Assembly (NCBI RefSeq): GCF_031127815.1
Contig: NZ_JARXHY010000015.1
Location: 1-64,000, forward strand
Length of the DNA stretch: 64,000 nucleotides
Direction: 5' to 3'
DNA from: Pelagicoccus sp. SDUM812003
GTDB lineage: Bacteria; Verrucomicrobiota; Verrucomicrobiia; Opitutales; Opitutaceae
Shown: positions 1 through 9,237 of the stretch, in pieces
How positions within the stretch are numbered: the stretch's first letter is position 1
Layout: every line of letters begins with the position of its first letter
Position numbers and translations under genes: made by a program
Notes under the pieces: generated by a model
Databases searched by the model: none
What the model was told of the DNA's origin: nothing
Seen by the model: the letters and a program-made list of their open reading frames with translations, nothing else

Positions 1-50
1 CTCGCTAGCGCTCGGTACAAATCTGCCCTCTGGCACCACTCTCCTTTCAA

Positions 51-80
51 CCGATTCCAGCCAGCGGGATCGGCTTTTTT
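51..80 (+). terminator. Rho-independent terminator of an upstream, off-window gene
   Basis: An 8-bp stem (51-58 with 66-73, one G-T pair) and a 7-nt loop are followed by a run of six T. It must end a plus-strand transcript that begins left of the window. Confidence 0.7.
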
Positions 81-529
81 GTGTCTCAACCCCTTAGATT
101 GCCGACCAAAGGCTCAAGACAACAAGCAATGTCATGCCTGCTCGCGTTCGCTCGTGAACAGATATGCCCTTTGGCTGCCACTCGTGCCCTTCAAATCACC
201 CCTCACTGTCGGTCTTAGGAAAGAGGTTCTTCGTGGTGGTAAGCACGAGCTTCACATAATGCAGCTGAATCGAGTACAAGTTTTTAAACCTGAACTGCCC
301 CAGAAGAAAGGTGTTCAAGACGAAAGAGCGACAAGCGGATAAACCCACAACGCTACAGAAGTTCGTCGATTTGATGACGGCAGTACAGCTACGTCCCGTT
401 ACCAGCAATCGGAACGCAGTTTCTATCCCAGCCACATGCAGTGGGCATTTCGAAATTTCGAATCCTCAGTACTCGATGATGCCGTGCATGAGACAACCAC
501 TCAAGCGCCTTGATGACGCGACTTTTCAT
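81..529. other. Intergenic stretch, no gene recognised
   Basis: About 450 bases lie between the terminator at 51-80 and the end of the giant repeat protein. Short open frames occur on both strands, but none has a protein-like composition, a signal peptide or a convincing ribosome binding site. The only structure noticed is a perfect 14-bp palindrome (TTCGAAATTTCGAA) near 448-463. No clear terminator for the minus-strand giant gene was found here. Confidence 0.5.
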
Positions 530-3500
530 CTATTTAGAGCCATCTAGCAAGCTATCCAGACTCGGAGCCTGCTGTCCTTCCCTATATTTGAATAGCCAAC
601 CCCGCTTGAGCTTGTCTACGTTCTCCAGGCGGCGGATCATGTATCCAGGTTTTCCGGACATTGGCTCGCTGTCGGAAAAATCCGTAATTTTCTCCCAATT
701 GCGCAGGTCCGGGTTGTACTCGTACAACCCAATCGTGCTCTCGGTCTCCGTAGGCATTTCGATATGCACCAGCTCTAGCCGGCTTCCATCATAACTGAGT
801 CGCAACTCGATTGCTCCTTCGTCCACAAACGGGTTCATGTCCCAAAGAAATTCTCGGTAGTTTGAGAGGCCGTCAAAGTCCCTATCCGCGCTGGGCTCGA
901 GCAATGAAAGATCGTAGCCTTTACCTCCGGAATAGCGGTGCCACCAGTCGAGGTAGTCCGACTTTCCCTCACCCTCTGACATCGAAAAATCAAAGAGCTG
1001 CACGAAAGCTCCCTTCTTGGATGAAATACTGAGCTCTATCACATCCTCCTCGGAATCGACCACCACGAGACCTTCATACTTGCCTGATTCTTTGATCGGA
1101 CTATGCCACACGCTGCCGTCTTCGCTCGTCACACTGAGGTTGACAAAAATCCTTTCTGCGGCGGAAAGGTCTACCCTGAAAATTCCTGCGCGCCCTGGCT
1201 TGAAACGAATTCGATTAAGCTCTCCTGCGTGCAGCGGTCTTAGCTGGATCGTCCCTCCTTGGTGGATCCAGTCCTCGCGACCAGAATACTCGGCCAATAT
1301 TCGATTGAAATAACGCAGCCTCCAAACGCTTGCCGTCGGCTCTGCGTGCTCGGACACCGTCCAACGTGCCCTTTCCCCCTCCACGACGGCGCCGGCAGGA
1401 AGATTCGACCACTCAAACCCACGCGTCACTCCGCCGGTCAAGGCCATCAACTCGATCTCAGTGCCTTCGGGATAAACCTCCAAATCCGGCGAAACCGCAT
1501 AGCTACCACCGTTCACACTGGGCATTACTAGATAGCCATCCAAAAGATCAAACACCGGTGCGAATCCGTATCCATTCGTGTATTGGCTAAATACAAATGC
1601 GACTTCATGCTCCGCCTCTGGGATAGCAATGTAGTAGTCGCCTCCACGCAACTCATGCAGAAAATCGCTTTCCTCCAGTTCCGATCCATCCAACCTGAGC
1701 CTCTGTTCTGAAGACTTCGAGATCCGCAAAACGCACGGTCCCGAAATCTTGGTATTCATCACACCTACTTGCTCGCCATAGGTTCGTGGATACAGCTGCG
1801 TAGTGTACCCATTCCATGCATTAGTCGAACGCCTACTCATCTCCATACCGCTCACTTCCCAGGTCAGTCCAAACGCCTCTATCTCCGAGCGTTTCAGCGC
1901 GAATCGAGGCTCTGGCTGCACGAAATCTGATCTGACCTCCGTTTCGAACGACTGAGGCTGCCCCGCATACTCGCCCTCCCAGTCTAGAAACTCATAGCCG
2001 TCATCGGGTAATGCTACGAATCCGATCGCGTCTCCCATTTGAAACAGCTCGCGACTCTGCATCACGCGTGCCGTTCCGCCTTCGACTGCGATATCATCGA
2101 TCAGATAACCACTCTGTACCTGTATATTCGATACAGTTAGAAAAGACATCTCTTCAGCGCGAAAAGCCACCGTCACCTCATGAACTCCCTCAGGTATGTT
2201 GACCTGAACCGTTTCCCCGTAATAGGGAAAGTCATAAGCCGACTTCACTACCGTCCCGTCTATCATCACGATCAGGTCGATTTCCCCGCTCTCTTCGTCA
2301 GCCACAAACCCGATTGAAGCGGGCCCTTCCACAGTAGTGGAAAATGAGGCATCCTGACGTTCGACTCCCGCCAACACGCTTTCCCAAAAGACAAGATCTT
2401 CATCATCCTCGTCAGCGCTCTTCCACCAAGACTCCATCGGAGAGAACTCGATTTCTCCGGCCTGAGTTGTCTGCGTATTGCTAAAGTAAGGACGGATCAC
2501 CGCCTCGTCGCCCTCGGCGACTGTCAAACTCGCATCATAAACCGTCTCTCCGTCCACAGACCAGTATTCAAACCACTCCTTCGCGCTTTCCGGTATTCCG
2601 ACTTTGACCTCTCCATTTTCCGCATCCCAGGCATAGGTCGGAACAATCGACTCTGCATACACCATCGAGGGTCCCCAACCTGAAGTCACTTGAATATCTC
2701 CCACGTATCCAGATTTTCCGTACCCGCTATCAAATTCGATCTGCGCCCAGCCGCCCGCTTCCACAAAAAGAGAGTAGACCACCCATTCATTCGTCTTCAC
2801 GGACTTCAGAGTCTCAGTAGAGCCAGAACGTTTCACAGTAAAAGACGACCTATCGGAATCAACCTTCAGAGCGAAAGACACCACCGAATCTTCCAGCACA
2901 TTGATCGAGATAGAAGCATCATCGCTTATGGTAAACGACTTCGACCCGAGAGGAGTCTCTTCAGCAGAAACCGACCAGCCTCGCGGTTCGGTGAGATCCT
3001 GAACAACCCCTCCATCGATGCTCACCAAGCTATCAGAGTAGCGGGCTTCTAAACTCCAGTCCCTAACCACAGTAAAGCTCCACTCGCGATCAGAGGAGTA
3101 GAGCTTGCTTCCCCAACGCGTCCACCAACCGCTGAAAGCCTCTCCATTGCTCCCAGTCTCGCTCGCCGTCACCGTTACAAGTTCGCCATAGGCGTAGCTC
3201 TCCTGCTCGGGGCTTATCGAGGCAACCCCACCCGATCTAGCTGAGACTGCTATCGCGAACTCGCTCTTCAAGTCGGGCAATCTTAAAGCATGCGAGAAAC
3301 TGGAGTAGAACCCCCAATCCCAAACGGACAACTCCCAAGTCAATTCGCAGCTCTCGCCCTCATCCAGCGTAACGTCAAATGCCTTCCATGACGATCCGTC
3401 GAAAACCACTTCCCCATCCTTCTTCAAGACCACCGTCATCCCATAGGGCAGATTGTAGTAGTCACCTCGATACATCTCCAAAACCCCTGGTCCAGAAAAA

Positions 3501-6500
3501 GTACCGGTTGTGGTGGCAGTTTCGTCATACAAGCCACCTAACTCCCATAGAAAGCGGGGGACTGACGAATAGTTTGAATACACCGGACGCGCACCCTCAA
3601 ATTCCCATATCTGTCCGTCGATCTCGGATTCCGCCTCGAAAATCGCATACGCCCTTCCGTTCTCATTCACCTGCACGGAAAAGCTAGCTGCCTTATCCTC
3701 AAAAGGCTCCGCCCAACCAACGAAACGATTCCCTTCATTCGCCACCGCCTCGACTTGCACAGTCGTGCCCGGTTCGAAAAACAGTTGATCCAAGGAAGTC
3801 TCAATCGTCCCGCCCCCATTCGTGCTCGTCGTGAACAGGTATCCTTCCTCATAACCCAAGCCGCGAACTACGTAGTCGATAAAGTCACGACGAAATCCCC
3901 CCCTAAACGGTTCGGTCAGCTCAATGACAAGATCTAGATCATGACTTCCTTCCTCAATTGCATGAGCCCGATCACGCTCCGGAAATCCTTCCACCACCTC
4001 GCCATCCACAAATAGACGCGTTCGCATTCCCCAATTCTGTGGGAAGGCATAAAGAATTCCGGGTCCTTCCACCGTGGCAGACAGAGTCGCGCCATCAGTG
4101 ATGCCGTTTAAGCCAAACACGCTAGCATCCCATCGTTCGGTGCTGATTCCGCCACGTCCCTCAGTCACGGTCCAATCCGCTCCATTTCCCACAATATCGA
4201 CATCAACAAGAAGATCCGCAGAAATCGGTCCATCGACGACCGTATCGATCGCTTCTGGCTGCCCCTCGAAACTCTTCGTCCAACCAACAAACTCCATCCC
4301 CGCCGGTATCGTCGGCGTCACCGCTAGAGCCGCGCCTTTCTCCACCCAGCCTTCCCAAACGGGAGTCTCGTAGGCGTCGGGATCTGGCAAAGCTCCATTC
4401 GTATCGATGGAAACATTGGGAGAAAAGATCTCCACCCAATACTCCATCTTCAATTCCGACAAGGTTCGCGGCTCATAATTCCCATCGCTGTCAGAACGAG
4501 CGGATACGGAAAACCGATGGGCCCCTTCGGGAATCGTTAGGTAGCTTCCAGTGTAGTTTGATTCCGCAGTCAATAGCCGCAGCTGATACGCTCCAATCCC
4601 GTATCCTAAACCGAATTTCAACCGACCTGGGCCCGTCACCTCGCCGATTAACACCGCAGTCTCGCCTTCCTGCATTTCTGCGGGCGACCGCCACACTCCA
4701 TCGATCTTCTCCCAAGCAGTCGTTCCGCTCAAGGCAGTCACATACGCGTCGTCTTCAACCTGGGTTTCAAACCAAGCCTCTAGCTCGATCGGTCCGTCCA
4801 CCACAAGTGAGAGCGTATCCGTATCTACAATTCGACTACCATTCCAACCACCAAATTCATAGCCTTCGTCCGCCGTCGCCGTCAGTTCCAGAGACGTCCC
4901 GCCCCAAACGCGACTAGATTCCGGAATCCCCGAAACGCTCCCCCCTGTTCCCACTTTCACCCGTACGGGATACCCGGGCTCAAACCGTACATTACTCAGC
5001 GAGAAACTCTCCTCAGAGTTAAAATCCCATGTATCATAATCCACGATCCACACTTCGTTCCTCCCTACTGGCAGTTCTATCGCTACCGAAGTGCCCTCAA
5101 AATTGTCATCGAGCCTGTAGATCCGTTCCCCATTTACCTTAACGTCAAAGCCGTCCCCTCCAGTTTCGAAATCAAAGCTCAACGCACCGGGCCCATCCAA
5201 GGTGAAACGCACCCCAGGCGACACTCCCGGAGTCATCTCTCCACTGGCTTCAAGCTTCTCCATTCCATCTACGACGGACTTCGTCCAAATCGGATCTCCG
5301 ATCGTATCGATCGCTAGTCCCCCCACAGTCTCCTTCTTATAAAAGATCGCAACCAACTCGACCGATTCGCTTGGGGCCAAGTTCAAAGTCTCAGTACCGT
5401 AATCTCGCTTACCTACCCACTTCCATTTTTCAAATCGCCACCCGTCGTCCGCAGTCGCGGTCAAATTCAAGGCTTCGCTCGGATCCAAAATCCCACCTTC
5501 AGGCATACCGCTAACAGTGCCCTGCCCTATGATCTCGAGACTTACCTCGTACCCAGGCTCCCAAACCAAATCCGTCAACTGGAGGCGTCCCCCCACCTCA
5601 ATCGGAAAGCTGAACGCGCCATCACTTAGAACCCGCAACTGGAATTCCTCGTACTCTGCTTCGAATCGATAATTACCGAATTCCGAGTAGCGCGCCTCGC
5701 TCCCAGGCGTCTTTCGACCTAGCCCTTTCAGAATTCCTGGCCCCTCGCCAGAAATCGTGATCGTCGGAGTCGGGTAGGTATTCCCAACCTCAACGATATC
5801 CAAAAGCAATGGCTCGCCCTCGGCATTCAAAGCCGCCACATCGTAGTCGTCCAACGGCACAGCTAGCGAACCCCATTCCAACTCGAAAACCTTTTCGCCT
5901 GCGGCCGTAAGTTTCCGATGCCCGACCACTTCGTAGAAAACTTCCGCGCTCTCGGACAATTCTTCATTCCCTTCTTTCCACCGAAAAAACCGTACCGATT
6001 CGTCCTCTGACCAAGCCGTCAGTTTCACGATCTCCCCGCGCTCGTAAGTCTCCTTCACCGGGTTCACATCCATCTCCACGCCCGCTTCATCGATATCGAG
6101 ATATAACCCTGGCAAAACCTCCAATCCGTCGAAATACAGCACCCGCGATTCGGGACCGCTACCGGAAGAGTACAACTTCCAGGAGAAGCTTGTCGAATTC
6201 TCCTGCTCGCCAAACGCGAACTTGTAATCAATCCACTCATCCTGTGGAGATTGATAAGCCAACGAGTCATTTCTTCCATAAGGAAGGTCCTGCGCATACA
6301 GATTACTCACCGGGACTTCCGAAGACAATTGGTAGCGAAACCTCACGAGGTGGCTGCCTGTCATCGCTCTCTGGAGCTTGAATTCCTCGTTCATCGGCAC
6401 GCTCACTTTTAGGGCCGTGCCATTGGTCGCCCCTTCCATTTCCACAACTTCCAGGGTCACGCCTTCCCCTGCCTCCAGAATCCAATCGGTATCGATGTCT

Positions 6501-6595
6501 GTGTCGAGGGCCTCGCTTACACTGGCCGAATCGATCTCGGCGAACGCGCTCGCGCAAAATAGAAGGATCAAGGGATAGAGAAATCGTAGAGTCAC
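530..6595 (-). CDS. Giant secreted repeat protein with InlB B-like repeats
   Basis: The protein is about 2021 residues and function is unknown; a surface or secreted adhesive or structural role is an inference. I chose the GTG at 6595 because AGGGA lies just upstream and it starts a clean signal peptide (VTLRFLYPLILLFCASAFA); a TTG at 6631 would add 12 residues. After the signal peptide, two modules alternate. One is a beta-sandwich-like module carrying 'GPG' (for example DGPGALSFDF, EGPGILYAFP, SGPGVLEMYR). The other is an InlB B-like repeat ending in a G(Y/W)xFxxW motif (TATADEGYEFGGWNG, VANEGNRFVGW, LPDDGYEFLDW). At least eight repeat units can be picked out by eye. Near the C-terminus is a Ca-binding-like DRDFDGLSNYREF motif typical of verrucomicrobial exported proteins. 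It appears monocistronic. Confidence 0.85.
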   Translation of the reverse strand: MTLRFLYPLILLFCASAFAEIDSASVSEALDTDIDTDWILEAGEGVTLEVVEMEGATNGTALKVSVPMNEEFKLQRAMTGSHLVRFRYQLSSEVPVSNLYAQDLPYGRNDSLAYQSPQDEWIDYKFAFGEQENSTSFSWKLYSSGSGPESRVLYFDGLEVLPGLYLDIDEAGVEMDVNPVKETYERGEIVKLTAWSEDESVRFFRWKEGNEELSESAEVFYEVVGHRKLTAAGEKVFELEWGSLAVPLDDYDVAALNAEGEPLLLDIVEVGNTYPTPTITISGEGPGILKGLGRKTPGSEARYSEFGNYRFEAEYEEFQLRVLSDGAFSFPIEVGGRLQLTDLVWEPGYEVSLEIIGQGTVSGMPEGGILDPSEALNLTATADDGWRFEKWKWVGKRDYGTETLNLAPSESVELVAIFYKKETVGGLAIDTIGDPIWTKSVVDGMEKLEASGEMTPGVSPGVRFTLDGPGALSFDFETGGDGFDVKVNGERIYRLDDNFEGTSVAIELPVGRNEVWIVDYDTWDFNSEESFSLSNVRFEPGYPVRVKVGTGGSVSGIPESSRVWGGTSLELTATADEGYEFGGWNGSRIVDTDTLSLVVDGPIELEAWFETQVEDDAYVTALSGTTAWEKIDGVWRSPAEMQEGETAVLIGEVTGPGRLKFGLGYGIGAYQLRLLTAESNYTGSYLTIPEGAHRFSVSARSDSDGNYEPRTLSELKMEYWVEIFSPNVSIDTNGALPDPDAYETPVWEGWVEKGAALAVTPTIPAGMEFVGWTKSFEGQPEAIDTVVDGPISADLLVDVDIVGNGADWTVTEGRGGISTERWDASVFGLNGITDGATLSATVEGPGILYAFPQNWGMRTRLFVDGEVVEGFPERDRAHAIEEGSHDLDLVIELTEPFRGGFRRDFIDYVVRGLGYEEGYLFTTSTNGGGTIETSLDQLFFEPGTTVQVEAVANEGNRFVGWAEPFEDKAASFSVQVNENGRAYAIFEAESEIDGQIWEFEGARPVYSNYSSVPRFLWELGGLYDETATTTGTFSGPGVLEMYRGDYYNLPYGMTVVLKKDGEVVFDGSSWKAFDVTLDEGESCELTWELSVWDWGFYSSFSHALRLPDLKSEFAIAVSARSGGVASISPEQESYAYGELVTVTASETGSNGEAFSGWWTRWGSKLYSSDREWSFTVVRDWSLEARYSDSLVSIDGGVVQDLTEPRGWSVSAEETPLGSKSFTISDDASISINVLEDSVVSFALKVDSDRSSFTVKRSGSTETLKSVKTNEWVVYSLFVEAGGWAQIEFDSGYGKSGYVGDIQVTSGWGPSMVYAESIVPTYAWDAENGEVKVGIPESAKEWFEYWSVDGETVYDASLTVAEGDEAVIRPYFSNTQTTQAGEIEFSPMESWWKSADEDDEDLVFWESVLAGVERQDASFSTTVEGPASIGFVADEESGEIDLIVMIDGTVVKSAYDFPYYGETVQVNIPEGVHEVTVAFRAEEMSFLTVSNIQVQSGYLIDDIAVEGGTARVMQSRELFQMGDAIGFVALPDDGYEFLDWEGEYAGQPQSFETEVRSDFVQPEPRFALKRSEIEAFGLTWEVSGMEMSRRSTNAWNGYTTQLYPRTYGEQVGVMNTKISGPCVLRISKSSEQRLRLDGSELEESDFLHELRGGDYYIAIPEAEHEVAFVFSQYTNGYGFAPVFDLLDGYLVMPSVNGGSYAVSPDLEVYPEGTEIELMALTGGVTRGFEWSNLPAGAVVEGERARWTVSEHAEPTASVWRLRYFNRILAEYSGREDWIHQGGTIQLRPLHAGELNRIRFKPGRAGIFRVDLSAAERIFVNLSVTSEDGSVWHSPIKESGKYEGLVVVDSEEDVIELSISSKKGAFVQLFDFSMSEGEGKSDYLDWWHRYSGGKGYDLSLLEPSADRDFDGLSNYREFLWDMNPFVDEGAIELRLSYDGSRLELVHIEMPTETESTIGLYEYNPDLRNWEKITDFSDSEPMSGKPGYMIRRLENVDKLKRGWLFKYREGQQAPSLDSLLDGSK

Positions 6596-6861
6596 GTATA
6601 TCCCTAAAAGCGAACACTTAGGTCGAATCAAGTATTCTATCTGTAATTTTGCCCAACCGAGCCAGGCGTCTTAAATCAGACCGGACTCTTGCCCCTGATT
6701 GAGTGCCCACCTAAGTTCCGTGGTTAGAATAGATCGTTCAACATACGAAACCTCCATCGATGCAAGGATTTCGTCGATGCCTTCTCCAAGCGAGGTCTGA
6801 GCCTTGCCTTGCTTGCGCCAATGGTTCTGCTGCCGAGGCTAAACTGATCGAAGGTACGCAC

Positions 6862-6899
6862 AAATAAAAAGACCTCGGCTTATCGAAACCGAGTTCTTT
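6862..6899 (-). terminator. Terminator of the 37-aa membrane protein gene
   Basis: An 11-bp hairpin with one mismatch (6868-6878 with 6889-6899) is followed, on the minus strand, by TTTTTATTT. It lies about 30 bases past the stop codon of the small gene at 6929-7042, which supports that gene being transcribed. Confidence 0.65.
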
Positions 6900-6928
6900 G
6901 AGTGTTGTTCGGATTCATTCCGAGTGCT

Positions 6929-7042
6929 TTAGTAGACTTCCCTCGCCTCGACGAAGATCGTGCAAGAGAGGGCGGCAAGGATAAGTATTGAATAAGCAAC
7001 TACGAGCATCATGGCATTTATGGATTTAGCGGTTTCAGTCAT
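6929..7042 (-). CDS. Small single-pass membrane protein (37 aa)
   Basis: This frame encodes 37 residues starting MTETAKSINAMMLVVAYSIL and ending in EAREVY. Residues 10-30 are a continuous hydrophobic segment, with a short charged tail after it. It has no strong Shine-Dalgarno of its own. Its ATG overlaps the stop codon of a seven-codon frame (7039-7062, MDIEINR) that is preceded by GAGGGAAGGG, so initiation may be coupled. A minus-strand terminator follows at 6862-6899. Nothing is known about its function. The rest of 6632-7161 shows no further gene. Confidence 0.5.
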   Translation of the reverse strand: MTETAKSINAMMLVVAYSILILAALSCTIFVEAREVY

Positions 7043-7161
7043 CGATTGATTTCGATATCCATAAGTGCCCTTCCCTCAGCAAAAGGTGACAACATCTTTG
7101 AAAAGAATCAAAACCGGGTATGATTCTAAGGTCCGAGACTTAAAAATACCAACGACTTCGC

Positions 7162-7716
7162 CTACACCGCAGCGGCGGGCTTGTGCTGCTTGATTTCGTC
7201 GGGGCTTAGACCTTTAAGTTCGTAGGGGAAGACCAGCCATTCGTCGGTGGTGTGCAGAAAATAGTTGGGCTGCACGTCCGCTCGCTTGAAATGAGGGCGG
7301 TGCCAGAGAACTGCGGTTTGGGTCTCGGCAGGATAGTTCCGCTTGAGCTTCTTCTGAAGGCGCATCTGCACGGCCCGGATGCTGTGGCCGGAGCTGCAGA
7401 CATCGTCGACGATCAGCAAACGATCGTGGGCGTTGAGGTTTTCATAGAGGTATCGAGCCCCATGCACGCGGATGTTCTCCGGCGCGTCGATCATGTCTTG
7501 GTAGCCGGGCAGCCCCTGGTAGGAGGTCCTCACCGAAAAGTGATCAGTTTCCACACCGAGCGCTTGCAAGCACTCCTGCACGTAGATCCCCACCGAACTG
7601 CCACCGCGCCATAGGCCAACGATAAAAGTAGGACGAAAGCCGCTTTCGAAGATCTGAACGCCGAGGCGAAAGGAGTCTTCAATGATGGTTGCCTCGTCTA
7701 GAAAACGCTTTTTCAT
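7162..7716 (-). CDS. Phosphoribosyltransferase (hypoxanthine/xanthine PRTase-like)
   Basis: This 184-residue cytosolic protein is a type I phosphoribosyltransferase, probably acting in purine salvage (base plus PRPP to nucleotide). The PRPP-binding signature LLIVDDVCSSGHS lies around residues 100-112, and an N-terminal LWRGGSSVG loop at about 35-43 matches the first catalytic loop. I prefer the ATG at 7716 to the one at 7749 because MKKRFLDEATIIEDSFRLG aligns end to end with the start of the divergent paralog at 7784. The two genes face away from each other across 67 bases. Substrate base cannot be assigned from sequence alone. Confidence 0.8.
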   Translation of the reverse strand: MKKRFLDEATIIEDSFRLGVQIFESGFRPTFIVGLWRGGSSVGIYVQECLQALGVETDHFSVRTSYQGLPGYQDMIDAPENIRVHGARYLYENLNAHDRLLIVDDVCSSGHSIRAVQMRLQKKLKRNYPAETQTAVLWHRPHFKRADVQPNYFLHTTDEWLVFPYELKGLSPDEIKQHKPAAAV

Positions 7717-7783
7717 GGGTCTTGTTCGATTAGCTGACGTGAATGTCATTGGCTTTTCGATTGCCGGTCGATTTTAAAAACGA

Positions 7784-8353
7784 ATGGAGAAGCTTTTTCT
7801 AACCGCTGAGGGTCTCTTGGAAGATTCGTGGAAGCTCGCCGCGAAGGTGCTAGCAAGCGGCTTTCAGCCCACCTTCATGATCGCCATCTGGCGGGGCGGA
7901 GCTCCAATCGGTATCGCGGTGCAGGAGTACCTGAGCTACCACGGCATCGAAACGGACAATATCGCCATTCGCACATCCTCCTACTCGTCGGGCATCGACG
8001 AGCAGAGCCGCGAGGTGCAGGTCTATGGACTGAACTACCTGATCGAGAAGGTGCAGTACGAAGACAGCTTGCTGATCGTGGACGATGTTTTCGACAGCGG
8101 GAAATCCGTGGAGGCCATCATCAACGACTTGAAGGCCGGAGCCCGCCTGAACATGCCACACGACGTTCGCGTGGCGGTGCCGTATTATAAGCCTGAACGC
8201 AACAAGACCGATCTTGTACCCGATTATTACATACACGAGACCAGCGCTTGGTTGAAATACCCGCACTCCTTGGAAGGGCTCACGACAGAGGAAATCAGAA
8301 AAGAACGTCCAGAGCTGTACGAGATTTTGAAGAATCACCTTCCCCAGCCCTGA
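7784..8353 (+). CDS. Phosphoribosyltransferase, paralog of the divergent neighbour
   Basis: This 189-residue type I PRTase carries the PRPP loop LLIVDDVFDSGKS around residues 96-108 and an IWRGGAPIG loop at about 35-43. By eye it aligns along its whole length with the minus-strand PRTase at 7162-7716, including the C-terminal tyrosine/tryptophan-rich YYIHETSAWLKYP segment that parallels YFLHTTDEWLVFP. It is likely a purine-base salvage enzyme. The main difference from its sibling is the residue before the SG of the PRPP loop (DSGKS against SSGHS), and a longer C-terminus, so substrate choice may differ. Confidence 0.8.
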   Translation: MEKLFLTAEGLLEDSWKLAAKVLASGFQPTFMIAIWRGGAPIGIAVQEYLSYHGIETDNIAIRTSSYSSGIDEQSREVQVYGLNYLIEKVQYEDSLLIVDDVFDSGKSVEAIINDLKAGARLNMPHDVRVAVPYYKPERNKTDLVPDYYIHETSAWLKYPHSLEGLTTEEIRKERPELYEILKNHLPQP

Positions 8354-8373
8354 ATCTGGTTCGTGGCAAGTCG

Positions 8374-8970
8374 CTACTCGCCCAAGCACGCTTTTATGCA
8401 GACCTTGACTCCTTCCGCCAGGTCCTCAGTCGAAAACCTCTGCTCCGACTGCTCCAGACACCTTGGCAGATGGATGAAACCACAGGACACGCTGCCTCCG
8501 CTTTGAGCGATGTAATGGGCGACCCGATAGAAAACATGGTTACATACGAAGCGCCCCGCGGAGTCCGATATCTCCGCTGGTAAGCCGAGCTGCTGCAGAC
8601 GATGAACCATCGCATCCAAGGGAAGTGTCGATGAGTAATGAGGGGGACCATCTTTCACAATGGTCTCGTTACGAGGCTGATTTCCTCGATTGTCTCGGAT
8701 TTCAAAGTCATCCAAATTGACGGCGATTCGTTCGGGCGTGATGGAAGACCTTCCCGCAGCTTCGCCGAGCATGATGACCACGGTGGGCTGCAGCTCGCGA
8801 ACAAAGCTCTCCACCATCGAGGGAGCTTCACCACGAACAACGGGAAGAACCCGTGGATGCAACTCGACCTCGCCCCAATCCTCAGCTTGCAATCGCTTAA
8901 GCGTTTCAAGGGAAACATTGCCTGCGCGCCCGCCGAACGCTTCAAACGCCGTGATTAGAACGCCACTCAT
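8374..8970 (-). CDS. pcp: Pyroglutamyl-peptidase I
   Basis: This cytosolic cysteine peptidase (family C15, 198 aa) removes N-terminal pyroglutamate from peptides. The start MSGVLITAFEAFGG at 8970 matches the family N-terminus; an upstream in-frame ATG at 9024 would add an unlikely 18-residue leader. Catalytic residues fit the family positions: E80 in SSITPERIAVN, C143 in GRFVCNHV and H167 in GFIHLP. Length is normal (about 200-215). It is convergent with the PRTase at 7784-8353, with 20 bases between the stops. Confidence 0.92.
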   Translation of the reverse strand: MSGVLITAFEAFGGRAGNVSLETLKRLQAEDWGEVELHPRVLPVVRGEAPSMVESFVRELQPTVVIMLGEAAGRSSITPERIAVNLDDFEIRDNRGNQPRNETIVKDGPPHYSSTLPLDAMVHRLQQLGLPAEISDSAGRFVCNHVFYRVAHYIAQSGGSVSCGFIHLPRCLEQSEQRFSTEDLAEGVKVCIKACLGE

Positions 8971-9237
8971 GGAGCCGCTTTTTCTTTCTGAATACCTGAA
9001 AAGTCGACCAGATAAAAAGCCCAACGCAGACGCCTCCCTTTATCCATGTAGGGCTGAGCGCTGGTCCGCTGCCGCTGGAATGTCGCCTCGAAGCGGCGAG
9101 CGACGACGTACGAACACCATTGGATTCGCAGACGAATGTGGCGTCCAGCAACTCCTCTGCCGAAAGGATTGCATGACCGAATAGTAGCTGCAAATCTCCC
9201 GCAATACGCCTGATCTTAATACCTTTGAAATCTCGTC

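Noticed and set aside
1-38. A tRNA-like 3' end (…GGCACCA) just before a terminator
   Set aside because: With CCA at 36-38 the T-arm (stem 11-15 against 23-27) has only three of five pairs and an unusual T-loop (TACAAAT), and the rest is off the window. I could not support it as a tRNA.
448-463. A perfect palindrome TTCGAAATTTCGAA
   Set aside because: It has no spacing to a gene start, no partner copy and no flanking promoter; palindromes of this size occur by chance.
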